The notes under the pieces were generated by a model. It searched no databases. It saw nothing but the letters and a program-made list of their open reading frames with translations, and was not told the origin of the DNA. Shown one piece after another: positions 19,698 through 29,436 of a DNA stretch of 64,000 nucleotides. The stretch is from Bacteroidota bacterium (GTDB lineage Bacteria; Bacteroidota; Bacteroidia; Cytophagales; Cyclobacteriaceae): assembly GCA_024280115.1 (NCBI GenBank), contig JAJRQT010000149.1, positions 21,613 through 85,612 of the forward strand, read 5' to 3'. The first letter of the stretch is position 1, and each line of letters begins with the position of its first letter. A program made the position numbers and the translations under genes.

Positions 19698-20246
19698 CTA
19701 AACTTCTTTCGTATTTGCAAACTTATTAATCCACAACAGCCACAACCCAAAAATCGCACCATATACTATGATCGCAAAGGTGTATTTGTGGTTAAAATTC
19801 AGGTATTGAGGTCTGTAGTAATAGATCATGGTAAGGGCAACAATCCTGATGATGTTTAATAGTAAAATTCCTAAAAAACCCAAAGGCACAAACCAAAGTT
19901 TATCCTTCAATCTGCCTTTCATCAAAAAGATAAAACCAAAAAACAAGAGGAAAAGCTCCAATCCACTACAACCTGTTCCAACGCAGACCCCTCCATAGCC
20001 GACAAATATCAACCTGGCCTGGCATCCCTGGACCATGTATTCCTGCTCAATTTCATAGCCGAGCATTCTCATGAAAAATGCACTGATATCTGCCTGTGGC
20101 TTAATGAAAAAATAGTGAGCATCCTGTAAAGCAGAAGGAAAAAATGCCGAAAACAGTACCCAAAGCAGCAGTAGAACAAAAGCCAATCCGAGAAATCGAA
20201 TCAGGTCACTGTAGTTGGATAAGAATGATTTTAACTTTTCTATCAA
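19698..20246 (-). CDS. Exosortase/archaeosortase-family membrane protease-transpeptidase
   Basis: A 182-residue multi-pass protein with all three exosortase active-site parts: Cys in GTGCSGLELFLLFFGF, Arg in LLNIIRIVALTMIYYY, and His in NFNHKYTFAIIVYG. It should process C-terminal sorting signals of exported proteins at the inner membrane. The short length fits the Bacteroidota single-domain types (XrtF/XrtX); I cannot choose the subtype by eye. It has no ATG start; TTG at 20246 (or the preceding ATT) is the only option. The nucleotide-sugar dehydrogenase gene ends 12 bases upstream and a membrane partner follows, so the three form an operon. Exosortase substrates were not found in this window. 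Confidence 0.85.
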   Translation of the reverse strand: MIEKLKSFLSNYSDLIRFLGLAFVLLLLWVLFSAFFPSALQDAHYFFIKPQADISAFFMRMLGYEIEQEYMVQGCQARLIFVGYGGVCVGTGCSGLELFLLFFGFIFLMKGRLKDKLWFVPLGFLGILLLNIIRIVALTMIYYYRPQYLNFNHKYTFAIIVYGAIFGLWLLWINKFANTKEV

Positions 20247-20258
20247 AATATGTTTTTA

Positions 20259-21548
20259 TTAAAGGCTCAAATAATTTAGTTCCTTTATTTTGCCTCTGTA
20301 AATACCTTTTACGTCATATAGCAAACCTCTGCCTCCCATGAGTTCCTTGAAATAATTTTCATCGAGTTGTTGGTATTGTCTATGATTTACTGCCATGACT
20401 ACGGCATCGTATATTTCAGAAGGTCCGTCCACAATGGTAATTCCATATTCCTCATAGAATTCTTTTGGATCCGCAAAAGGATCAATCACATCAATATTAA
20501 TGCTAAATTCCAATAGTTCCTTTATCAATTCAGGCACCTTCGAATTGCGGATATCACTTACATTTTCTTTAAATGTAACGCCCATCACCAATATTTTCAT
20601 TCGTTTCAAGGACTTATCCTGTTCGATCAGATATTTTACAATTTCTTTCCCTATCTGAGCGTGCACTTCATCATTGACATTTCTGCCGGAAGTAATTACT
20701 TTTGGAAAATATCCTAATTGTTGAGCTTTATGTGTTAGATAATAAGGATCAACTCCAATGCAATGTCCTCCTACCAATCCAGGGAAAAACTTCAGAAAAT
20801 TCCATTTTGTTCCTGCAGCTTCCAATACCTCAAAGGTATTGATGTCCATTTTCTTGAAGATAAGTGATAGCTCATTCATCAAAGCAATATTCAAATCCCG
20901 CTGGGTGTTTTCAATGATTTTACTGGCTTCAGCAACTTTAATGGAGCTTGCCTCATGGATGCCAGCTTTGATTATAGCGCTATAAATTGCGGAAACTATT
21001 TTCAAAGTAGCTTCATCACTGCCGCTGACAACTTTTGTAATACTCGAAAGTGTGTGAACTTTGTCTCCCGGATTTATACGTTCAGGAGAATATCCTACGG
21101 TAAAACCATGGCCGAATTTCAGGCCGGATTCTTTCTCCAAAACAGGCACACAATCTTCTTCTGTACAGCCCGGATAAACCGTTGATTCGAATACCACGAT
21201 ATCATTTTTCTTTAAAACTCCTCCGACAATTTTACAGGCGCTTATTAACGGCTTCAAATCTGGATTTTTGTGTTCATTGATGGGTGTTGGAACTGCAACT
21301 ACGTAAAAAGTACAATCCTTGGTTTCTTGGGGATTTGAAGTAAAAGAAATATCGCATCCCTCAAATTCAGACGATTCCAGTTCATTGCTGGGGTCAATGC
21401 CCTTTTCCATCATTTCAACCCGTCCCTGGTTGATATCAAATCCTATGACTTTAAACTTTCTGGCAAACTCCAACGCGACAGGTAGTCCAACATAGCCCAA
21501 GCCCACCACACAAATTTTATGTTCTTTTTGAAGATATTTTTCTATCAT
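20259..21548 (-). CDS. Nucleotide-sugar dehydrogenase (UDP-HexNAc 6-dehydrogenase, TviB/WbpA-like)
   Basis: The start is placed at the ATG at 21548 (429 residues); the open frame reaches 21602 but the extra 18 residues are not family-like. The N-terminal NAD site is KICVVGLGYVGLPVALEFARKF. The central catalytic region has GPCIGVDPYYL-type sequence (GLVGGHCIGVDPYYLTHKA) with the active-site Cys, followed by a C-terminal UDP-binding part (LVMGVTFKENVSDIRNSKV). It oxidises UDP-N-acetylhexosamine to the uronic acid for capsule or exopolysaccharide. It is the first gene of the operon with the exosortase, linking polysaccharide and protein sorting. Exact sugar specificity is inferred only to TviB/WbpA level. 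Confidence 0.9.
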   Translation of the reverse strand: MIEKYLQKEHKICVVGLGYVGLPVALEFARKFKVIGFDINQGRVEMMEKGIDPSNELESSEFEGCDISFTSNPQETKDCTFYVVAVPTPINEHKNPDLKPLISACKIVGGVLKKNDIVVFESTVYPGCTEEDCVPVLEKESGLKFGHGFTVGYSPERINPGDKVHTLSSITKVVSGSDEATLKIVSAIYSAIIKAGIHEASSIKVAEASKIIENTQRDLNIALMNELSLIFKKMDINTFEVLEAAGTKWNFLKFFPGLVGGHCIGVDPYYLTHKAQQLGYFPKVITSGRNVNDEVHAQIGKEIVKYLIEQDKSLKRMKILVMGVTFKENVSDIRNSKVPELIKELLEFSINIDVIDPFADPKEFYEEYGITIVDGPSEIYDAVVMAVNHRQYQQLDENYFKELMGGRGLLYDVKGIYRGKIKELNYLSL

Positions 21549-21637
21549 GATTTTAATGTTAAAGGTCGTAAAATTAATTATTAAGTGCACCCGTGCCAAC
21601 AATTATGCTTTTCTTTTCAAACAACGTACCTTTTACT

Positions 21638-21645
21638 TATTTTTG
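21638..21645 (+). promoter_or_regulatory. Promoter -7 box upstream of leuS
   Basis: TATTTTTG matches the Bacteroidota TAnnTTTG element 31 bases before the leuS ATG. No clear TTG at -33 is visible. Confidence 0.5.
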
Positions 21646-21675
21646 CACCCCAAATTTCATTGATACAAGTAGATA

Positions 21676-24447
21676 ATGGCTGATTATAATCACAGTAAAA
21701 TCGAGCAAAAGTGGCAACTCTATTGGGAGGAAAATAAAGTATTCAAGGCAGAAATTGAGCCGGACAAACCGAAATTTTATGTACTGGACATGTTCCCATA
21801 TCCATCAGGGGCGGGACTTCATGTAGGTCATCCTTTAGGTTATATAGCCTCAGATATCGTTTCGAGGTTTAAAAGAAACAAAGGATTCAATGTACTGCAC
21901 CCCATGGGATTCGATGCATTTGGACTTCCAGCCGAACAATATGCTATTCAAACAGGGCAACACCCGGCCATTACTACAGAGCAAAATATAAAAAGGTACA
22001 AAGATCAATTGAAAGGAATTGGATTATCTTATGATTGGGACAAAGAAGTTCAGACTTGCGATCCTAAATACTACAAGTGGACGCAATGGATTTTTTCTCA
22101 ATTGTTCAATAGCTGGTACAATAATTTATCCAACAAAGCTGAACCAATTGATGATCTTATTGTCATTTTTGAAAAGGAAGGCAATCAAAATGTAGTTGCT
22201 GCCTGCGATGAAGACACTGCTGTTTTTGATGTAAATCAATGGAATACATCATCTGATCAGGAGAAAGCCAAAATTCTCTTAAACTACAGGCTTACCTATC
22301 CTGCAGACGCATTGGTAAACTGGTGCCCGGAATTAGGAACGGTATTAGCCAATGATGAGGTAAAAGACGGGTATTCGGAAAGGGGAGGATATCCCGTAGA
22401 GCGTAAAAAAATGCGGCAGTGGATGATGCGAATCACCGCCTATTCAGACCGATTAGCTGGTAATCTTGAAAAACTAAATTGGTCAGAATCCATGAAGGAA
22501 ATGCAGACCAACTGGATTGGTAAGTCCTATGGGTGTGAGCTGGATTTTAAGGTAATCGATAAGGACATTACACTTACATGCTTTACGACACGACCGGACA
22601 CGATTTTTGGCGTTACCTATATGGTGCTTGCCCCAGAGCATGAGCTGATTGATGAATTGACCACTCCTGAACGAAAAGAAGAAGTTGATGCTTATATTCA
22701 AAAGGCGATCAACAGATCTGAAAGGGAACGGATGTCAGAAGTAAAAACAGTTTCAGGAGTATTTTCAGGATCATATGTGACCAATCCTTTTACAAAAGAA
22801 AAAGTACCACTCTGGATAGCCGATTATGTGCTGGCAGGCTACGGGACCGGTGTTGTGATGGCTGTACCCTCAGCGGATGACAGAGATTTCAGATTTGCAA
22901 CATATTATGGTTTGCCTGTGAAAAGAGTAATCGCAGGGACAGAAAACCTGGATGATCCCACAGAGATCAAGCATGGGAAAATGATCAATTCCGGCTTTAT
23001 TACCGGAATGAATTCCAAAGACGCTGTAAAGGCAACGATTGAACATGCGGAAAAAGAAGGATTTGGAAAGGCAAAAATTAACTATCGCATCAGGGATGCT
23101 GTGTTCAGCCGTCAAAGGTATTGGGGAGAACCGGTGCCGGTTTATTTTACGGATGATGGCATCCCTCATTTGATCCCTGAAAATGAACTCCCGCTTGAAT
23201 TGCCTTCTGTAGATGAGTATCTACCCACAGAAACAGGCGAACCTCCCCTGGGCCGGGCAAAGGACTGGCTTTATAAAGGGAAATACAATTATGAATTAAC
23301 GACAATGCCTGGATGGGCCGGATCGAGTTGGTATTTCCTGCGATATATGGATGCCAATAATGAAGATACATTCGTAAGTCCTGAGGCTGTAAAATACTGG
23401 AATTCAGTGGATTTGTATATTGGCGGTACTGAGCATGCCACCGGGCATTTACTGTATTCCCGGTTCTGGAATATGTTTTTATTTGATAAGGGATTCATTT
23501 TCCACGAAGAGCCATTTCAAAAACTGGTAAACCAGGGTATGATCCAGGGGAGGTCCAACATTATTTACAAGTTGAAAGATGAAAATAAATTTGTTAGCGT
23601 CGGGTTAAAAGGTGATGATGATGTAATAGAGCTCCATGTTGATGTCAATATAGTTAATAACGATATACTCGATATTGATGCTTTTAAATCGTGGATGCCA
23701 GACTATAAAGATGCTGAGTTTGAATTAGAAAACGGAAAATTCAAATGTGGATTTGCTGTTGAAAAGATGTCTAAAAGGTGGTACAATGTTGTAAATCCTG
23801 ATGATGTAATAGAAAAATACGGCGCTGATAATTTACGAATGTATGAGATGTTTCTCGGTCCGATAGAGCTCTCAAAACCATGGAATACACATGGCATTGA
23901 TGGGGTGGCTAAATTCTTAAGGAAACTTTGGGGATTGTTTTATAATGCAAATGGAGACTTCGTTGTTACAGATGAGAAACCAAAAGCTGAAGAACATAAG
24001 GTATTGCATAAAACCATTCAGAAAGTTGAGCGAGATATTGAAAATCTCTCATTCAATACTTCTGTAAGTGAGTTTATGATTTGTGTAAACGCGCTCAATC
24101 AATTGAAATGCCATAAAAAGGAAATTCTCGAAAAACTACTTGTAGTTCTTTCACCTTTTGCACCGCATATTTCTGAAGAGCTGTGGCAAAAGCTTGGGCA
24201 TGAACAAAGTATAATATTTGCTTCTTATCCGAAATTCAATGAAGAGTTTATACGGGAAGATGAGTATGAATACCCAATTATGGTCAATGGAAAAATGCGG
24301 ACAAAGATTAAATTTTCACTGGATAAAAATCCAAAAGAAATCGAGGCGGAGGTGTTGGAAAATGAGGTAGTGAAAAAATGGCTGAATAGCAAAACTCCAA
24401 AAAAAGTGATTGTAGTGCCGAAGAAAATAGTGAACGTAGTAGTATGA
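21676..24447 (+). CDS. leuS: Leucyl-tRNA synthetase
   Basis: A 923-residue class I synthetase charging tRNA-Leu in the cytoplasm. The HIGH motif appears as PYPSGAGLHVGHPLGY near residue 40, and the KMSKS loop as KMSKRWYNVVNPDDV near 697. The editing domain contains TCFTTRPDTIFGVTY and the tRNA-binding end closes the protein. An insertion near residues 150-205 (DDLIVIFEKEGNQNVV) is typical of Bacteroidota LeuRS and explains the length. It is divergent from the nucleotide-sugar dehydrogenase gene and appears monocistronic. Confidence 0.98.
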   Translation: MADYNHSKIEQKWQLYWEENKVFKAEIEPDKPKFYVLDMFPYPSGAGLHVGHPLGYIASDIVSRFKRNKGFNVLHPMGFDAFGLPAEQYAIQTGQHPAITTEQNIKRYKDQLKGIGLSYDWDKEVQTCDPKYYKWTQWIFSQLFNSWYNNLSNKAEPIDDLIVIFEKEGNQNVVAACDEDTAVFDVNQWNTSSDQEKAKILLNYRLTYPADALVNWCPELGTVLANDEVKDGYSERGGYPVERKKMRQWMMRITAYSDRLAGNLEKLNWSESMKEMQTNWIGKSYGCELDFKVIDKDITLTCFTTRPDTIFGVTYMVLAPEHELIDELTTPERKEEVDAYIQKAINRSERERMSEVKTVSGVFSGSYVTNPFTKEKVPLWIADYVLAGYGTGVVMAVPSADDRDFRFATYYGLPVKRVIAGTENLDDPTEIKHGKMINSGFITGMNSKDAVKATIEHAEKEGFGKAKINYRIRDAVFSRQRYWGEPVPVYFTDDGIPHLIPENELPLELPSVDEYLPTETGEPPLGRAKDWLYKGKYNYELTTMPGWAGSSWYFLRYMDANNEDTFVSPEAVKYWNSVDLYIGGTEHATGHLLYSRFWNMFLFDKGFIFHEEPFQKLVNQGMIQGRSNIIYKLKDENKFVSVGLKGDDDVIELHVDVNIVNNDILDIDAFKSWMPDYKDAEFELENGKFKCGFAVEKMSKRWYNVVNPDDVIEKYGADNLRMYEMFLGPIELSKPWNTHGIDGVAKFLRKLWGLFYNANGDFVVTDEKPKAEEHKVLHKTIQKVERDIENLSFNTSVSEFMICVNALNQLKCHKKEILEKLLVVLSPFAPHISEELWQKLGHEQSIIFASYPKFNEEFIREDEYEYPIMVNGKMRTKIKFSLDKNPKEIEAEVLENEVVKKWLNSKTPKKVIVVPKKIVNVVV

Positions 24448-24541
24448 CATGGCGCTGGTTACTGGGTTGTCATTTCTTTAATAGAGTTTTAAACCATGGA
24501 GGTTGAAGATTTATAAAGTAAAAGACATACCATAAATAAAT

Positions 24542-24599
24542 ATGTAATTTCAAATTATTATTTATGTAAATTCAAAATAAAAATTATGTATTTTGAAAA
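24542..24599 (+). repeat. Three direct repeats spaced exactly 22 bases, upstream of the AAA/DUF4143 gene
   Basis: Copies are ATGTAATTTCAAA (24542), ATGTAAATTCAAAA (24564) and ATGTATTTTGAAAA (24586). A 22-base period is two helical turns, so a protein would find all three on the same DNA face. They lie just before the -7 box and 34 bases before the start codon, which suggests an operator array. The binding protein is unknown. Confidence 0.65.
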
Positions 24600-24606
24600 T
24601 AATCAT

Positions 24607-24614
24607 TACTTTTG
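24607..24614 (+). promoter_or_regulatory. Promoter -7 box of the AAA/DUF4143 gene
   Basis: TACTTTTG matches TAnnTTTG exactly. It lies 19 bases before the ATG and directly after the three 22-base-spaced repeats. Confidence 0.6.
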
Positions 24615-24632
24615 TCAGGGACTACTTAATTT

Positions 24633-25796
24633 ATGGCATTGGTTAATCGTCAGATATCAAAATCAATTAAGCTTCATTTAAGCAAATATCCAATTCTTGC
24701 TCTTACCGGGCCACGGCAATCGGGAAAAACAACCTTGTTAAAAAGCATTCTACCCGAATACCGCTATGTTTCTCTTGAAAACATGGATCAGCGTAGTTTT
24801 GCTACAGAAGATCCTGTAGGGTTTTTAAAGAAATTTGATACGCATGTGATATTTGATGAAGTTCAAAGGGTCCCCCAATTGTTTTCTTATTTGCAGACAC
24901 TGGTTGATGAAAGTGGACAAATGGGGCAGTTTGTTATATCCGGTTCTCAAAATTTTCATTTATTGGAGCACATTACCCAAAGTCTGGCGGGCAGAGTTGC
25001 AATATTTAAATTGCTCCCATTTGATATACCTGAGTTAAAGCAGGAAGGTTTGCTCCATCCTGATTGGAAGACATTAATAATCAAAGGATTTTACCCTGCA
25101 ATCTATGATAGAAATTTAGACCCATCTGTATATTTCTCCAACTATCTGCAAACATATATCAATCGTGACGTTAGGGATCTGACGAAGGTACAGGACATGA
25201 AACGTTTTAATAATTTCATCGGTCTCTGTGCCGGACGTACAGGTCAACTTCTTAATTTAAATAATCTAGCGAATGAATGCGGCATTTCACAACCTACGGC
25301 TAAATCCTGGTTATCAATTTTAGAAAGCAGTTACATCATCTTCCTATTGCCACCATATTTTGAAAATTTCAACAAACGCATTATAAAATCACCCAAGCTT
25401 TATTTCTACGACACCGGGTTTCTTTCGTTTCTGTTGGGATTACGACAAAAAGCTGACTTTGAAAATCAATCTCTTGCGGGCAATCTTTTTGAAAATCTTA
25501 TCGTTGCAGATCTGTTTAAAAGAAACTTTCACGAATATCAACTTCGTGAATACTGGTTTTGGAGAGATTCCAATGGACATGAAATTGATCTTTTGACAAA
25601 GCATCGTGGAGGATTTGATATATTTGAGATAAAATCAACTCAAACTGTTTTACCACAGTTGATAAAAGGAATGAAATATTTTGACGAAATCTCTAATGGA
25701 CTGGTAAAAGATAAAACACTGATATACGGTGGCAATGACAATCAGGATCGAACGAATTATAGCGTCAGAAATTGGCAGATAGACATTAACAAATAA
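24633..25796 (+). CDS. AAA ATPase with DUF4143 C-terminal domain
   Basis: The 387-residue protein has Walker A GPRQSGKTTL near residue 27, Walker B HVIFDEVQRVPQLF near 71, and a sensor in GQFVISGSQNFHLL. The C-terminal DUF4143 part has the winged-helix segment LANECGISQPTAKSWLSILESSYIIFLLPP. The end, with WFWRDSNGHEIDLLTKHRGG, resembles the restriction-endonuclease-like fold often found in this family. Such genes are widespread and often solitary, of unproven function; some are thought to be toxin- or defence-like. A tight operator-like repeat array sits in its promoter, unlike its neighbours. Confidence 0.9.
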   Translation: MALVNRQISKSIKLHLSKYPILALTGPRQSGKTTLLKSILPEYRYVSLENMDQRSFATEDPVGFLKKFDTHVIFDEVQRVPQLFSYLQTLVDESGQMGQFVISGSQNFHLLEHITQSLAGRVAIFKLLPFDIPELKQEGLLHPDWKTLIIKGFYPAIYDRNLDPSVYFSNYLQTYINRDVRDLTKVQDMKRFNNFIGLCAGRTGQLLNLNNLANECGISQPTAKSWLSILESSYIIFLLPPYFENFNKRIIKSPKLYFYDTGFLSFLLGLRQKADFENQSLAGNLFENLIVADLFKRNFHEYQLREYWFWRDSNGHEIDLLTKHRGGFDIFEIKSTQTVLPQLIKGMKYFDEISNGLVKDKTLIYGGNDNQDRTNYSVRNWQIDINK

Positions 25797-25870
25797 AACA
25801 TAATCATTGTTACAAAACTCCACAGACATTTAGATAAAATATTATTATCCGAATAAAAAAAAGAAGAAAA

Positions 25871-27848
25871 ATGAAGAAGTTGTTATTTTTATTAGTTCTG
25901 GTGCCTGTACAAGGACTTTTTGCGCAAACGGAAGTACTAACTCCAAAAGATATTGCCAGACTTGAATATGTTTCAAACGCTGAAATCAGTAATGATGGAA
26001 GCAAAATTGCCTATACGGTCGTACAACCTGCTGATCCTACAAAGGAAAATTCATCTGCATCATTTAAACTTTGGATGTATGACGTAAAATCGGGGTCTTC
26101 ATACCCGTTTGTTACACAGGGAAGTCTGAGAGCTATTGCATTCAGACCGAAGCGGCATTCAATCACATTTCTTGCAAACAGAGCGGGTGATAAGGTTTCT
26201 GCACTTTATGAAATTCCAATGACAGGAGGGGAGGCTTCAAAAATATTTGAGCATGAAACTTCCATCTCATCATACGAATGGTCGCCGGATGGGAATAAAA
26301 TACTTTTTCTGGCAAAAGAAAAGAGTGATAAAAAATCTCCTTTACCTTATGAACCGATTATTTATGAAGAGAATTTAAAATTGACGAGCGCATTTATCGC
26401 TTCTCCTTCAGATGAAACTGCTAAAATGGTGCAGATTGGCGGTCAGTGTTATTCCATCCACTGGAGTCCTGATGGTTCAAAAATCAGTATTTCTGCTGCA
26501 CCCACTGCCCTTGTGGACGATTCTTACATGAAACAACGTATTCACATTTTAGATGCAAATACTCTACATACGACCGGAACAATTGATCATGCGGCAAAGC
26601 TTGGTAAATACGTTTGGAGTCCGGATAGCAGAGAAATTGCCATGATTGCCGGTGCAGATATCAATGATCCTATTGCGGGGAGATTATTCATTGTTTCCTC
26701 AGAAGGAGGAAAACCAAAATCAATCATCCCGGATTTTAAAGGAAAATTTGAAGATATCACTTGGAAGGATTCTAACACCATCCGGTTTATCGCCAGCGAA
26801 GGCGTATATACCTCGGTTGGAACCATTTCATCAAAAGGGAAAAAGTTGCAAAAAATCATTGATAAGGGAAATACCGCATTTGGTCATTTTACTGCTTCTG
26901 AAGAGGGAGCACTTGCATTAATTGGCGCCACAGCAAATCATCCTGGTGAACTTTTTATTCATGATGGAAAAACCGTTAAAAAGTTAACTGACAGCAATCC
27001 CTGGTTGGCAGACAAAAAACTAGGGAATCAGGAAGTTATAAAATACAATGCGAAAGACGGATTGGAAATTGAAGGCTTGGTGATTATGCCTGTAGGCTAT
27101 GAAAAAGGCGCGAAATCCCCTGATCACTGTTGTTCATGGGGGTCCTGAATCACACTATGACAATGGATGGCTGACGTCATATTCCATGCCGGGACAAATA
27201 GGGGCGGCCAATGGATTTATGATTTTTTATCCAAATTATCGTGGTAGTACCGGAAGGGGAGAGCAATTTGCAAAATCGAGCCAGGGTGATCCGGGAGGCA
27301 AAGAGTTTGACGATGTGATCGATGGTATTGATTATTTGATTGATGCCGGGATGGTGGATAAATCTAAGGTGGGTGTAACCGGAGGATCTTATGGTGGTTA
27401 TGCGACAGGTTGGATGTCAACCAGGCATACTGAAAGATTTGCTGCGGGTGTTATGTTTGTAGGAATCAGCGATAACATTTCCAAGTGGGGAACCAGCGAT
27501 ATTCCTGAGGAGATGTACCTGGTTCATAGCAGGAAGCGAATCTGGGATGATTATGAATTTTTTCTGAAACGAAGTCCCATTTATTATGCTGATCAGGCCA
27601 AAACTCCATTGCTCATATTGGCAGGCGCCGGCGATACTAGAGTTGATCCGGGCCAGTCAAAAGAGCTTTATCGTCATATAAAGACCAGGACCGAAACACC
27701 TGTCAGGTTAGTACTTTACCCTGGTGAAGGTCATGGTAACAGGAAATCAACGGCAAGGTTTGATTACAATTTAAGGATGTTGCGCTGGTTCAACTTGTAT
27801 TTAAAACAAGGTGGAGATATTCCCGAGACAGAGCTCGATCTGGATTGA
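25871..27848 (+). pseudogene. S9-family (prolyl oligopeptidase-type) peptidase split by a one-base frameshift
   Basis: Two overlapping frames make one peptidase. The frame 25871-27148 has a signal peptide (MKKLLFLLVLVPVQGLFAQ) and a WD40-like propeller. The frame from 27099 carries the alpha/beta hydrolase domain with the nucleophile motif GVTGGSYGGY, Asp in GAGDTRVD and His in GEGHGN. Reading GYEK then ARNPLITVVHGGP restores the family sequence if one A is removed from the run of five A's near 27102-27106. Everything else is intact, so this is either a very recent mutation or a base-call error in a homopolymer. If real, no active enzyme is made, because the catalytic triad is all downstream of the break. 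Confidence 0.85.
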
Positions 27849-27908
27849 TATTCAATAATATAAAAAAATTCTGAAGTGGCGTTTTTAAAATGCGATACAG
27901 GAAACAAG

Positions 27909-27931
27909 CTCGCCTGCCGGACGAGGCAGGG
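27909..27931. repeat. REP-like palindrome (related to the one at 6137)
   Basis: CCTGCC, six bases, then GGCAGG forms a GC-rich hairpin in an AT-rich gap after the peptidase. It shares the CCTGCC/GGCAGG core with 6137-6169, so both probably belong to one dispersed family. Confidence 0.5.
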
Positions 27932-28034
27932 AATTGATTATCTGACATTTAAAATATAAAAGCATACATATTCTGATAGACTTCAGTTCAAATTATAAAG
28001 TTTAGATGTATCAGATTTAGCAACTGGAAGAGTG

Positions 28035-29436
28035 TTAAAACGTCATTGTAAAAACAGCACCTTTTCCTTCTTCAGACTTTACTTCAAGGCTGCCTTTATG
28101 CATTCGAAGGATTAGCCTGGACAGGGCAAGACCTATTCCGGATCCATCTTTTTTTGTGGTATAAAAGGGAATAAAAATATCTTCGATCTGCTGTGATGAT
28201 ATACCCGGACCATTATCACTGACAGAAATGGTCGTTAAGCCATCGGCTGATCTGGCACTTAAATTGACCTTTTTCAATTTAGATTCTGCCACCTCATTCA
28301 AAGCTTCCAGCGCATTTTTCAATAAGTTGATCAACACTTGTTTTAATAATTCCAGGTCGGCAACAGAGGAAACTTCTTTACCTGGCAGACGAAGCACTAA
28401 TTCAATTTTAGCTTTTTCAAATTCAGGATTTATAAGGCCATAAACCCTGTTCAGTAACTCACCAATGCTGATCTTTATAAAATTCGGTTTAGAAATATTG
28501 GCCAGGCTTTTCACAGATTTTACAAATTCCACTATCCCCTGACTACGGTTCTCTATGATCTCCATACCTTCAATGACATCGGCAATTTGATCATTACTCA
28601 TGGTAGCGTCAGTCTGATCATTTGATTTGCCCTCTAACTGGTCGTGGACATTTTGTAAAATGGTCTTATTTACATTTGTCAGGGTTGAAAGTGGAATTAT
28701 CGAATTCATCACCTCATGATTCAGGATTCTGATCAATTTATGCCACGATTCAATTTCCTTTTCATCCAGTTCACTTTTAATGTCATTAAGCGAGACTACT
28801 TTTAAATATTCATTATTAATTTTTAATTTTTAATTCGGTCGCACTTAAGGAAACCTGCATCAATGCACCTTTAAGTTCAAATTTCACAAGTACCTGTTCT
28901 TTGCAATTGATATTGATAATCTCATCATACAAGTCTTCATTCACCTTTTTGATACCTGATACATCTCTAATATAAGGCCTGTCCAATAACTTTTTGGCAG
29001 CGGCATTGATCAGTTTAATCTCTCTTTTTGAATTGTATCCAATAAGCGCCACCGAAACCTGCTCTAGGACTGTCTGCAGGAAAAAGGAACGTGATTCTTT
29101 TTCCGCCCTCAGCGATTGGAATTTCTTTATAATGGTATTGATTAAAAATGAAAATCGTGTATCGTTTTTACTTGAATTAACTTTTGGAAATGAAACAGTG
29201 TTATCTTCCTGGTTTATTGATTCAAGAAAAACAATTAGATTGGATTTGAATTTTTCGATGTAATGAATGAGAGAAACTACCAACACGATCTCAATGAGAA
29301 GCAACCAAAACGATAAAGTCCAGAGCGCAGAATTCAGGGAAACCCAGAGCAAACCTGTACCAACAATGATAATCAGAACTATCCTCACAAGGATATTAAG
29401 CCTGAAATTTCCAAATATTTTTTTACCGGGATTCAT
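28035..29436 (-). pseudogene. NtrY-like sensor histidine kinase, frameshifted within a 7-bp tandem repeat
   Basis: The N-terminal frame (29436 to 28816) has two membrane helices (LNILVRIVLIIIVGTGLLWV and the following LWTLSFWLLLIEIVLVVSL), a linker and a PAS-like part (VALIGYNSKREIKLINAAAK). The C-terminal frame, ending at 28035, has the phospho-acceptor His in IRILNHEVMNS and the ATPase boxes NGPGISSQQIEDIF and GSGIGLALS. The frames meet at 28816-28833 in TTAAAAA-TTAAAAA-TTAA. Removing one 7-base unit gives ATELKINNEYLKVVSLND, which fits the normal spacing of this family. Its start overlaps the response-regulator stop by 4 bases, so they are co-transcribed. The kinase is off as sequenced; slippage could switch it on. 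Confidence 0.85.
28816..28833 (-). repeat. 7-bp tandem repeat (TTAAAAA) at the kinase frameshift
   Basis: Read on the minus strand: TTAAAAA, TTAAAAA, TTAA. The unit is 7 bases, so gain or loss of one copy moves the reading frame by one. It sits exactly at the junction between the two kinase halves. Confidence 0.8.

Noticed and set aside
24542..24614. CRISPR-like array
   Set aside because: Only three short 13-14-base repeats at 22-base phase without spacers; operators fit better. No CRISPR array was seen in the window.
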